Source: Flavihumibacter fluminis (GTDB lineage: Bacteria; Bacteroidota; Bacteroidia; Chitinophagales; Chitinophagaceae). From it: a DNA stretch of 64,000 nt. The stretch spans positions 248,001 to 312,000 of the forward strand of contig NZ_JAKEVY010000001.1 in assembly GCF_021491375.1 (NCBI RefSeq). The letters run 5' to 3'. Shown piece by piece: positions 44,005 to 52,445 of this stretch (position 1 is its first letter; every line of letters begins with the position of its first letter). The notes beneath the pieces were generated by a model. It was not told the origin of the DNA. It searched no databases and worked only from the letters and a program-made list of their open reading frames with translations. The position numbers were made by a program, and so were the translations under genes.

Positions 44005-45723
44005 ATGAAACTAAGCATCTTCCTTTTTCCCCTGCTGCTCTTTGCAAGTTGCAGTGAACCGGTTAATAAAGAAACATCCAGTACATCTTCCGATGCTATC
44101 TATTTTGGCGGAGATATTCTAACCATGGAAGGCGATAGTGCTCAATATGCCGAAGCTGTTTTAATTCGCGATGGCAAAATACTCTTCGTAGGCCCAAAGG
44201 AAGAAGCCATCAACACCGCTGGCGAAAACCCCGAACTGATTGACCTAAAAGGACAAACCCTGCTACCCGGATTTATCGATGCGCATGGGCATCTTTGGAT
44301 GTCGGGTATTCAGGCAATTGCCGCCAACCTGCTGCCTGCCCCGGATGGCAAAGGAAATGATATTGCCAGCTTAATTGAAATCACTAATCAATGGAAAGCA
44401 ACCAACACCGATGTAATAAATAAAACCGGTTGGATTTTAGGTTTCGGCTACGATGAAGCCCAACTCAAAGAACAACGTCATCCTACAGCTGCTGATCTCG
44501 ACAAAATTTCCAAAGACACCCCGGTGCTATTTCTGCACCAATCAGGACACCTGGCTGCTGTCAACACAAAAGGACTTGAAATTTCAGGTATTACTTCTGC
44601 AAGCCAGGACCCCAAAGGCGGGGTTATTCAACGCCTCAAAGGCAGCCAGCAACCCAGTGGTGTGCTGGAAGAAACGGCTTTATTTGCTCCTGCTATGGAT
44701 CTTCTGAGAAAAGTAGACGACAAAGGCAATGAGGCACTGATACTAGCCGGACAAAAATCATATGCCCGCTATGGTTTTACGACAGCCCAGGAAGGTCGTG
44801 CTACCAGTGTAGTTTGTGATGCCTACAAACGCATGAGTGAAGCCGGAACTTTACTAATGGATGTCTATGCCTATCCCGATATTCAAATGGGACTCGAATA
44901 TATGAAAACCAATGGCGTGCAATCCGATTATAAAAATCATTTCAGAATAGCTGGAGTGAAATTAAGTCTGGATGGTTCTCCTTCCGGCAAAACGGCTTAT
45001 TTGACCAAACCATACAAAGTTCCTCCGCCCGGCATGAAAAAAGATTACAGGGGTTACCCGGCTATTCCCGATACTGCTGTGATCAATAACCTCGTGGAAG
45101 AAGCCTTTAAAAACAATTGGCAAATCATTACCCATTGCAATGGTGATGCTGCAGCTGATGCCTATATCCATGCGGTACGATTAGCTGCTGATAAACACGG
45201 AAATGAAAACCGCCGAACTGTGATGATTCATGCACAAACCGTACGGGAAGATCAACTCGATTCAATGAAAATACTAGGGATTATTCCCTCTTTTTTCTCC
45301 ATGCATACTTATTATTGGGGAGATTGGCATCGCGATGAAACCCTGGGCAAAGAACGGGCTTATCGAATATCACCAACTGCATCTACCCGTAGACGTGATC
45401 TGATTTTTACCCAGCACCACGATGCACCGGTTGCTTTCCCGGATGCGCTTAGAGTATTGCATGCTACCGTCAATCGCGTGAGTCGCTCGGGTGATATCAT
45501 TGGACCTGATCAGCGCGTATCTCCCTATATTGCTTTAAAGTCCATTACAGCCTGGGCTGCCTACCAGGGCTTCGAAGAAAATTTAAAAGGAACCATAACC
45601 GCCGGAAAGTTGGCAGATTTCGTTATCTTGGATAAGAACCCCTTGAAAATCGACCCACTAACAATCACTGATATTTCTATCAATGCTACCATTAAGGAGG
45701 GCAAAACCATTTACAATAAGTAA
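44005..45723 (+). CDS. Exported lipoprotein amidohydrolase, YtcJ-like (second paralogue)
   Basis: A 572-residue paralogue of the protein at 41741. The lipobox is LFASC (Cys 16). Conserved: GFIDAHGHLWMSG, GWILGFGYDEAQLKEQRHPT, IITHCNGDAAADAYIHA, TQHHDAPVAFPDAL and AGKLADFVILDKNPLKIDP. The metal motif is DAHGH here against DGHSH in the paralogue, and the loop following it differs, which would allow a different substrate. The gene is 12 bp after the small barrel gene and 2 bp before the third amidohydrolase. Confidence 0.88.
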   Translation: MKLSIFLFPLLLFASCSEPVNKETSSTSSDAIYFGGDILTMEGDSAQYAEAVLIRDGKILFVGPKEEAINTAGENPELIDLKGQTLLPGFIDAHGHLWMSGIQAIAANLLPAPDGKGNDIASLIEITNQWKATNTDVINKTGWILGFGYDEAQLKEQRHPTAADLDKISKDTPVLFLHQSGHLAAVNTKGLEISGITSASQDPKGGVIQRLKGSQQPSGVLEETALFAPAMDLLRKVDDKGNEALILAGQKSYARYGFTTAQEGRATSVVCDAYKRMSEAGTLLMDVYAYPDIQMGLEYMKTNGVQSDYKNHFRIAGVKLSLDGSPSGKTAYLTKPYKVPPPGMKKDYRGYPAIPDTAVINNLVEEAFKNNWQIITHCNGDAAADAYIHAVRLAADKHGNENRRTVMIHAQTVREDQLDSMKILGIIPSFFSMHTYYWGDWHRDETLGKERAYRISPTASTRRRDLIFTQHHDAPVAFPDALRVLHATVNRVSRSGDIIGPDQRVSPYIALKSITAWAAYQGFEENLKGTITAGKLADFVILDKNPLKIDPLTITDISINATIKEGKTIYNK

Positions 45724-45725
45724 AT

Positions 45726-47054
45726 ATGAAATTTAAGTTGTTACTGGTATTGATTGTTTGCATGGCCGTTGCAGGCAGCACCTTCGCACAAAAAACCATC
45801 CTGATTACCAATGTCCAAATCTTCAATGGCAGGGACAATAAAATAAGCCAGGGAAATGTATTGATAACCGGTAATCAAATCACCCGCATTTCTGACAAAC
45901 CGATACCGGTAAACAAATCTGCCAATACAACCATCATTGATGGAAAGGGCAAATTTTTAATGCCGGGATTAATTGATGCACATGCGCATACGCTGATGGA
46001 TGCAATTCCCTTACAAGTCGGACTTACCAGCGATATCGGCTATCTGAATTTGTTTGCGGCCGCTTCAGCTGAAAAACAACTGATGCGTGGTTTTACTTCT
46101 GTACGGGATGTAGGCGGCCCTTCCTTCAGCCTGAAACGCGCCATTGATGAAGGACTGGTAAAAGGTCCGCGTATTTATCCAAGTGGAGCCACTGTTTCGC
46201 AAACAGGAGGACACGGAGATTTTGGTGGCTATACAGATGTGCCTCGGGTATCCGGACAATTATCTTATCTCGAAAGATCCGGGCTTACCATTATTGCAGA
46301 TGGTGCCGACCAGGTATTGATGCGTACCCGGGAATTACTGCGACAGGGAGCTACGCAAATTAAAGTGATGGCAGGTGGTGGTGTTGCTTCTAATTATGAT
46401 CCACTGGATGTAAATCAATATACAGAGGCAGAAATTAAGGCAGCTGTTAGTGCAGCAACTGCCTGGAACACCTATGTTACCGTACATGCCTATACGCCTA
46501 CAGCCATGCAGGCTGCCATCCAGGCAGGGGTAAAATGCATTGAACACGGACAACTAGCCGATGAAGCAACTGCAAAATTGATGGCAGAAAAAGGCATCTG
46601 GTGGAGTCTCCAGCCATTTCTGGATGATGAAGATGCCATCCCTTTTCCGGAAGAGTCAGATGCACGCAAAAAACAGCTGACCATGGTACAGGGCACCGAC
46701 AATGCCTATGCGCTGGCCAAAAAATACAAAATCAAAACAGCTTTCGGCACCGATTGCCTCTTTGATCCCAAACTTGCTGCCCGCCAGGGTGCGCAACTGG
46801 CAAAAATGGTTCGCTGGTACACTCCCTTCGAAGTGTTGCGTATGGCTACTTCCAATAATGCAGAACTATTGGCACTCAGTGGTCCACGCAATCCATATCC
46901 GTTAAAATTGGGTGTGATTGAAGAAGGCGCTTACGCGGATTTGATCCTGGTGGATGGTAATCCATTGGAAAACATTCAACTCATCGCCGATCCGGATAAA
47001 AAATTTCTGCTGATTATGAAAGATGGAATCATCTATAAAAACACGCTCAAATGA
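45726..47054 (+). CDS. Exported amidohydrolase, imidazolonepropionase/prolidase-like
   Basis: A 442-residue amidohydrolase of a different branch (family 1). Signal peptide to GSTFAQ. GLIDAHAHTLMDA (first metal pair), GFTSVRDVGG, GATQIKVMAGGGV (Lys likely carboxylated), VTVHAYTPTAMQAAI, CIEHGQLAD and TAFGTDCLFDP (final Asp) are in order. Close types hydrolyse Xaa-Pro or other dipeptides and organophosphates; which one applies is unknown. It starts 2 bp after the second paralogue and ends 13 bp before the convergent response regulator gene. No terminator is seen between them. Confidence 0.88.
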   Translation: MKFKLLLVLIVCMAVAGSTFAQKTILITNVQIFNGRDNKISQGNVLITGNQITRISDKPIPVNKSANTTIIDGKGKFLMPGLIDAHAHTLMDAIPLQVGLTSDIGYLNLFAAASAEKQLMRGFTSVRDVGGPSFSLKRAIDEGLVKGPRIYPSGATVSQTGGHGDFGGYTDVPRVSGQLSYLERSGLTIIADGADQVLMRTRELLRQGATQIKVMAGGGVASNYDPLDVNQYTEAEIKAAVSAATAWNTYVTVHAYTPTAMQAAIQAGVKCIEHGQLADEATAKLMAEKGIWWSLQPFLDDEDAIPFPEESDARKKQLTMVQGTDNAYALAKKYKIKTAFGTDCLFDPKLAARQGAQLAKMVRWYTPFEVLRMATSNNAELLALSGPRNPYPLKLGVIEEGAYADLILVDGNPLENIQLIADPDKKFLLIMKDGIIYKNTLK

Positions 47055-47067
47055 TTTTAATCCCGGC

Positions 47068-47676
47068 TTAAAAATTGATTTTATATAAGGTACAAAGATC
47101 TACCAATGCCTTATAACTATTGGTAGCTGTTTTTTCATAAATACGTTTCTTGAATGTAGATACCGAATTCATTTTGATGTTGAGGGTATCAGCAATTTGT
47201 TTGGTACCCATCCCATTTAATAAATGATGAAGAATTTGCAACTCCCTTACGGTTAGTTCCTGAAAAGGATTTGTTGCCACAACTGGCATTTCCAAACTGG
47301 GAAAGGCACTATTTAGAAAATCTGTCAACACCCTGATCACCGTATCATTATCTGATGCTTTAGAGAGAACCCCATAAATATTCAGCGACTTCAGTGCACG
47401 GGTGTGAAGGGTCACGGGCTGCATAGAAAATAACATGATTTTTAACGCCGGATACAATTGATTGATATTGGGTAGAATTTCCAGCGCATTGCCATCCGCA
47501 AACAATACATCCAATAGCAGGTGCGTAAACTGCTCTTTTCTCAGTTTACTCATCACACTGGAAAGGGAATCGGCCTCGGCTAATTCTATTTCACCAATAT
47601 CACCCTGGATCAGCATGCACAATCCCCTTCGGATCATTCCGTGATCATCTGCTATTAATAATTTGGGTTTTGTCAC
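47068..47676 (-). CDS. Response regulator, NarL/FixJ type with LuxR helix-turn-helix
   Basis: A 202-residue regulator. The receiver domain has Asp 10-Asp 11 as acidic pocket, phospho-acceptor Asp 56 in LLLDVLF, and Lys 106 in GVLSKAS. The LuxR-type HTH is near the C-terminus: LTVRELQILHHLLNGMGTKQIADTLNIKMNSVSTFKKRIYEK in outline, about 145-190. The gene overlaps the sensor gene by 4 bp, so the two form a pair. It converges on the amidohydrolase cluster; regulation of that cluster is possible but only by proximity. Confidence 0.92.
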   Translation of the reverse strand: MTKPKLLIADDHGMIRRGLCMLIQGDIGEIELAEADSLSSVMSKLRKEQFTHLLLDVLFADGNALEILPNINQLYPALKIMLFSMQPVTLHTRALKSLNIYGVLSKASDNDTVIRVLTDFLNSAFPSLEMPVVATNPFQELTVRELQILHHLLNGMGTKQIADTLNIKMNSVSTFKKRIYEKTATNSYKALVDLCTLYKINF

Positions 47677-50600
47677 ACTGAATTATTTTCAATCGTAACT
47701 ATAGGTAGTATCAATTGCACGGTAGTCCCCCGATTTTTATTACTAATAATATTCAACCGTCCTTTTACAGTTTTCAACAAATCCTTGATTATTTCATACC
47801 CTAGTCCGGTTCCTTTTCGGTTGCTTGCATTGGCTGCTGCAATCGTCCGTTCATTTGATAGAATATTGTTGATTTGCTCTTCTGTCATTCCCACTCCCGT
47901 ATCCTTTACTTCTATTACTATATTTTTTTTCTCCCTACTGCTGCCTACGGAAATCGATCCCTGCTTCGTAAAGTTAATACTGTTCAGAACTAAATTATAA
48001 ATGATTACCTGTATTAGTTCCATGTATTGATACAACATAAATGGAGCAGGCACTTCATTCAGCAATTGCAGTTTTTTCTGTTTGGCAGAAAATTGTAGGG
48101 TCCTGAAAATAGCTTCCACTAACTTATGTAAATCGAATTCCTCCTTCTGCATTTGTATTCCCGGTTGCTGGTAAATGATCCAGTTTAATACCTGGGAAGA
48201 TAACAACTCCAGTTCTTTGGCGGTCTGCGTAATTTCAGCAATCGTTTTTAGTTGTTCTTCCGATGAAATCGGACGTTTGCTTTCAAGCAGGGCCTTTCCT
48301 GCATAATTCATGAATTTAAGGGGTGTGATCACATCGTGATTGATTACCGAAATCAACCTTGTTTTGATTTCGTCATTCTTTTCCAGCTGCTCATTTTTTG
48401 CCTGCAGGTCTTTTGTTTTGGCAGCTACCAGGGCTGCCAGTTTGGTTTCCCGTAACCGCGACAATCGTAACTGATTCATGGCATACAGTGTGATGATCCC
48501 TGAAACAGCCAGAACTCCCAGCAGCTGGAACCACCATTGCCGGTAAAAGGGTAAATGAACATCGAGCAGGATGTTTCTGTAAGAAAAATTGTTTATACCA
48601 TATCCATTTAACTTTCGGATTTGCAGTTTATGTTTTCCATAATCCAGGTTGATAAATTCCAACCGGGATTCACCTGCTACAATAGAAAGCGGATGCCAGT
48701 CTCCCTGGTCCAGTTTGTATTCCATGTACAGGTTTTCCCTTTTACTCCAGGCGTTCACTCCCAGCACAATGTCCAGCTTGCCGGGCCTGGAAGGCAGGTA
48801 AAGAATATTTTCAGGAGGAATGGGAACTTCATTATCATCCAGGAGATATTTGTCGACATAAATTTCTCCGGCAGGCAAAATTTCACGAATACTCAAGGGA
48901 TCAAACCATAACAAGCCTTCCATGGTTGGAAATGAAAACTGACCATTTTTTAACTGGATTGCACAGGGAGAACATCCACCATTCAATTCCGTAGCTTCCA
49001 GTCCGTCATTGGGGCCAAAATAATGATAATAAACCGGAGGTACTATTGATCCTTTTTGAATTTTCATGAATTCAAATGCTTCTATGATATCCGAAAGCGC
49101 TGCCTTGAATAGTCCATTATTGGTGCTGATCCAGATAAAATCGGCAGCATCTTTTATAAAGCAGTGTGTGTATTTCAGGTACTTCCTGGTATCCATTGGC
49201 ATGGGAAAGATCACCCCATCCTTTAATACATAATAACCGCCACCATAGGTGCTAATTAATATATATTTGCCCTCTTTGTGCAAATCGCGGATACAGTTGG
49301 AAGCAGTATATAAAATCGTATCCAATTTTCTGGAACCTGTTTCATATAAAAGCAGATAATTGCAGGTGGATAACAGCAATTTTCCAGGCTCCAGCTCTAT
49401 CATATTTCGCGAGGTATGATGACCGGGTATTCCTTCTTCCAGCAGTTTCTCATTAACTAGTTTTCCATCTTTTACGGTGCCGATACCTGTATGACTCAGA
49501 AAATAGTTCCTGCCACCGGATTGGATATAAGCAAAATCGTGCTCCGTATAGGTTGTTTTGAAAAGCAATGTTTCGGAATAATGCTTTTTATCATAATTCA
49601 GAATACTATCCTTGCGGGCATAGACCAGTTCTGTCGGATTGATGGAAAATATCCGCTTTGAAAACCCCTTACCCAGGTTGAAGGAATCACGCGTTGGTTG
49701 GTCTCCAATGACTTTACCCCTGTCAGTTATAACATTACCATTGGGCAACTCAACCTGGCCATATACTGCGCTACTTTCAAAAGGGGAACTGGTGGATGGT
49801 TTTTTAATAGTCAGTCGATCCGGTTGGCTGATATATAACCCCTTCGAATAGGAACCTAAAAACAGGTAACCGCTCCTTTTTTCATACCATGCATAACGGA
49901 AATAGGTATCGGCTGGCAGGCCGGATGCAACCTGCTTCAACTGCAAATGAGTCGGATCTTTCTTTTCGAGTATCCAGGCATTACCATCCTGCAACAGCAA
50001 AGGAAATTCCATTCCATTTTCCCAGATAAAATTACTGTACTTTTTTAAAGTTAACGGCTTCCCATGTTCATCAATCAGTTCCTGCCGTGTCATTTTTTGC
50101 TGTTCGACATCATAGGCAAAAACCTGCGATGCTTTCGTAAAACAATAAAAGTTATTGGCACTCTTAAAAACTCTATTAATTGCAAATCCGGAAACAGGAA
50201 GCAACTGTATCGCAGGATGACTTAGCGAAAAATAATACAGATTTCCATCGGACCAGGTTAAACAAGCCGTATCGCTTATGGCAACAGCAGTATTTGAATA
50301 AATTGAAAAACCCTTTTTGGGCCAGGGATTCTGATAACAATGTTGGGCGAGCGTATCAGATACCTCAATGGCAGCATAACGGTTGTAATTATTTCTGGCA
50401 AATCCACTATCTTTCCTTAGGGTGTAAATATCATTTTCCGCAACACTCAGCAGGTTACCGGATTCACTGGCAACCAGTATTTGTCCCTTGTTATTTTTTT
50501 TAACAAACAACAGCCGGTTGGAGCCAAAATCTGGATGGGTAGAAATATCCAATACTTTAAAGGTCAATCCATTGAACCTAAGCAAACCGGCTTCAGTTCC

Positions 50601-50756
50601 AATCCATAAAAAACCGGTGGTATCATCCCATTGCAAGCCTTTAATTCCATTTGAAGGCAACCCATTGGACGTTGTATAATGGCTAATGATATACTGTCCA
50701 CTTATAGGAAGTTGAATGAATAAACTAATTAGGAAAAGCAGACTACCGCGAAGCAT
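47673..50756 (-). CDS. Sensor histidine kinase with periplasmic two-component-regulator propeller
   Basis: A 1027-residue sensor. Signal peptide from Met 50756 (MLRGSLLFLISLFIQLPISGQ). The periplasmic part carries propeller blades (GLPSNGIKGLQWDD, FLWIGTEAGLLRF, FIWISTNNGLF) and a Y_Y_Y-type Ig domain before a membrane helix at about 741-760. The kinase has SVINHDVITPLKF (His 807), an N-box VLNSINF, VKDTGVGM and KGTGLGYEI. No receiver is fused, unlike many hybrid systems of this type; the partner regulator is encoded next with a 4-bp overlap. A TTG at 50777 would add seven residues ahead of the signal peptide. Ligands of such propellers are often glycans. Confidence 0.92.
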   Translation of the reverse strand: MLRGSLLFLISLFIQLPISGQYIISHYTTSNGLPSNGIKGLQWDDTTGFLWIGTEAGLLRFNGLTFKVLDISTHPDFGSNRLLFVKKNNKGQILVASESGNLLSVAENDIYTLRKDSGFARNNYNRYAAIEVSDTLAQHCYQNPWPKKGFSIYSNTAVAISDTACLTWSDGNLYYFSLSHPAIQLLPVSGFAINRVFKSANNFYCFTKASQVFAYDVEQQKMTRQELIDEHGKPLTLKKYSNFIWENGMEFPLLLQDGNAWILEKKDPTHLQLKQVASGLPADTYFRYAWYEKRSGYLFLGSYSKGLYISQPDRLTIKKPSTSSPFESSAVYGQVELPNGNVITDRGKVIGDQPTRDSFNLGKGFSKRIFSINPTELVYARKDSILNYDKKHYSETLLFKTTYTEHDFAYIQSGGRNYFLSHTGIGTVKDGKLVNEKLLEEGIPGHHTSRNMIELEPGKLLLSTCNYLLLYETGSRKLDTILYTASNCIRDLHKEGKYILISTYGGGYYVLKDGVIFPMPMDTRKYLKYTHCFIKDAADFIWISTNNGLFKAALSDIIEAFEFMKIQKGSIVPPVYYHYFGPNDGLEATELNGGCSPCAIQLKNGQFSFPTMEGLLWFDPLSIREILPAGEIYVDKYLLDDNEVPIPPENILYLPSRPGKLDIVLGVNAWSKRENLYMEYKLDQGDWHPLSIVAGESRLEFINLDYGKHKLQIRKLNGYGINNFSYRNILLDVHLPFYRQWWFQLLGVLAVSGIITLYAMNQLRLSRLRETKLAALVAAKTKDLQAKNEQLEKNDEIKTRLISVINHDVITPLKFMNYAGKALLESKRPISSEEQLKTIAEITQTAKELELLSSQVLNWIIYQQPGIQMQKEEFDLHKLVEAIFRTLQFSAKQKKLQLLNEVPAPFMLYQYMELIQVIIYNLVLNSINFTKQGSISVGSSREKKNIVIEVKDTGVGMTEEQINNILSNERTIAAANASNRKGTGLGYEIIKDLLKTVKGRLNIISNKNRGTTVQLILPIVTIENNSV

Positions 50757-50827
50757 GTTATAATTTACAAATTTCAAATGGTCCAGCCATTATTGTAAAA
50801 ATAAGCTTGTCCCTTTAAGACGTTTTA

Positions 50828-50863
50828 TTGTCCACATCAGGAAACTTGCCCTCATTATCTTTG
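50828..50863 (+). promoter_or_regulatory. Promoter of the GlxA-type regulator gene
   Basis: TATCTTTG (50856-50863) is a perfect -7 box, 11 bp before the GTG start, so the leader is about 5 nt. The nearest -33 candidate, TTG at 50828-50830, is 25 bp upstream, a little far. Confidence 0.5.
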
Positions 50864-50874
50864 CCTCACTTTAC

Positions 50875-51792
50875 GTGAAAAAAATCGCTTTCATCATACC
50901 ACCTGCTGTAGAACTGCTGGACCTGGCGGGACCCATGCAGGTCTTCTCAGAAGCCAGCTTTTATGGTTTCGAAGTACAGTTGGAATTTTATTCCATCCAA
51001 CCCGATACTGCCAGTTCAGTAGGACTTCCTTTCGGAAAATTGCAACCTTATTCAAAAGCAGCTTTGCAGGCCGGGGATTTTATTATTATTCCAGGGGTGC
51101 GATTTGAAAGTCTGAAAGTCCTTATCAGCTGGGAAAAAGCATTTTTCCACTGGCTCCGGGATACCGCGCAAAGGGGTATCAATATCTGTTCCATTTGCAA
51201 TGCTGCATTTTTCCTGGGAGAAGCGGGACTACTAAACAACCGGGAATGTACCACCCACTGGCGAAGAGTGGATGCACTTCAGAAACAATACCCCAAAGCC
51301 AGGGTATTAAATGATGTTTTATTTGTAAAAACTGATTCAATCTATACAAGTGCCGGAATCAGCGCTGGCATAGACCTTGCGCTCTCCATACTGGAAGAAC
51401 TGACCGATCCGCTTTTTGTCAATAAAGTGGCGCGCGGATTGGTGGTCTACTATCGCAGAAGTCATCAACACACACAGCAAAATATTTACCTGGATTACCG
51501 AAACCATATCAACCCAAAAGTTCACCAGGTGCAGGATTATTTGGTGGAACAGCTGGCCAGCGAATTATCCCTGGAAAAACTAGCCAACCTGGTGAATACA
51601 AGTCCGAGGAACCTGAGCAGAATATTCAAAGAAGCCACTGGTATAACCATTGGCGATTACCTGACCAAACTACGGATTGAAAAGGCTAAAACACTGAAAA
51701 ATAATCCAGATTATACGATTGAATATATCGCTGCAGCATGTGGCTTTAAATCACCCCGGCAATTACAACGAATTTTAAAATCAACTGATTAA
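50875..51792 (+). CDS. GlxA-family transcriptional regulator (DJ-1/PfpI domain plus AraC HTH)
   Basis: A 305-residue protein. The DJ-1/PfpI-like domain (about 1-185) opens KKIAFIIPPAVELLDLAGPMQVF and has a Cys in NICSICNAAFFLGEAGLL and the family's CTTHWRR. The AraC-type DNA-binding domain is at about 215-305 (LSLEKLANLVNTSPRNLSRIFK, TIEYIAAACGFKSPRQLQR). The start is GTG at 50875; no ATG is available near the N-terminus. It leads a same-strand group with the DUF1326-like protein 11 bp downstream, which it may control. Confidence 0.9.
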   Translation: MKKIAFIIPPAVELLDLAGPMQVFSEASFYGFEVQLEFYSIQPDTASSVGLPFGKLQPYSKAALQAGDFIIIPGVRFESLKVLISWEKAFFHWLRDTAQRGINICSICNAAFFLGEAGLLNNRECTTHWRRVDALQKQYPKARVLNDVLFVKTDSIYTSAGISAGIDLALSILEELTDPLFVNKVARGLVVYYRRSHQHTQQNIYLDYRNHINPKVHQVQDYLVEQLASELSLEKLANLVNTSPRNLSRIFKEATGITIGDYLTKLRIEKAKTLKNNPDYTIEYIAAACGFKSPRQLQRILKSTD

Positions 51793-51803
51793 ATTTTTCC
51801 TGT

Positions 51804-52445
51804 TTGAAAACGACTACATTACTCTGTACAGCGATGCTATTACTGCTGGCAGGATTTCAGCAAAAAAAGCCAGCACCTAAATGGGCACTCAAAGCCACCT
51901 ATCATGAAAGCTGCAGTTGCAATGCGCCCTGTCCCTGTCCATTTGGACTACCGATGACCAATTCCTTCTGCAAACTGAACAGTTTACTGGATATTCACGA
52001 GGGATACTACAATAACATTAAACTGGATAGTGTTCAGGTAATTCTCAGTGGTTCAGCAGGGCAATGGGGAGAATACTATTTTGCTGAAACAACCAGTAAG
52101 GAACAAAAGGAGGCAGTAGAAACCATTCTCAAAATTGTTCGAATCGCGAGTTTTGATACCGTACTGAATAGCAAACGGACTACAATTAACTATGAGAAAA
52201 CGGAAGATAAAATCAGTTTTTCAACTTCCCATATAAAAGTTGACATGAGTATGGTGAAAGGCAATAATAACCAACCGGTCATTGTGCAAAACTTAAAGGG
52301 GAAACTCTTTGAAAATTATATTCCTCATTTATCTCATACTAATATCCGCTCCTTTTCAGATACCACTAATAATTTTTCCTTTAAGAAGAAAGCAGGATTT
52401 ACTGCTGAATGGAATTTAACCGATTCAAACTTTCAAAATCAATGA
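51804..52445 (+). CDS. DUF1326-like secreted cysteine-rich protein
   Basis: A 213-residue protein, probably starting at TTG 51804 to give signal peptide MKTTTLLCTAMLLLLAGF. The mature N-terminus WALKATYHESCSCNAPCPCPFG is the DUF1326 pattern with five clustered Cys, followed by another at TNSFCK. The cysteines suggest metal or redox binding, but the family has no firm function. It is a beta-rich remainder without other motifs. Its stop overlaps the ATG of the next gene (ATGA), so translation is coupled to the esterase. Confidence 0.78.
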   Translation: MKTTTLLCTAMLLLLAGFQQKKPAPKWALKATYHESCSCNAPCPCPFGLPMTNSFCKLNSLLDIHEGYYNNIKLDSVQVILSGSAGQWGEYYFAETTSKEQKEAVETILKIVRIASFDTVLNSKRTTINYEKTEDKISFSTSHIKVDMSMVKGNNNQPVIVQNLKGKLFENYIPHLSHTNIRSFSDTTNNFSFKKKAGFTAEWNLTDSNFQNQ

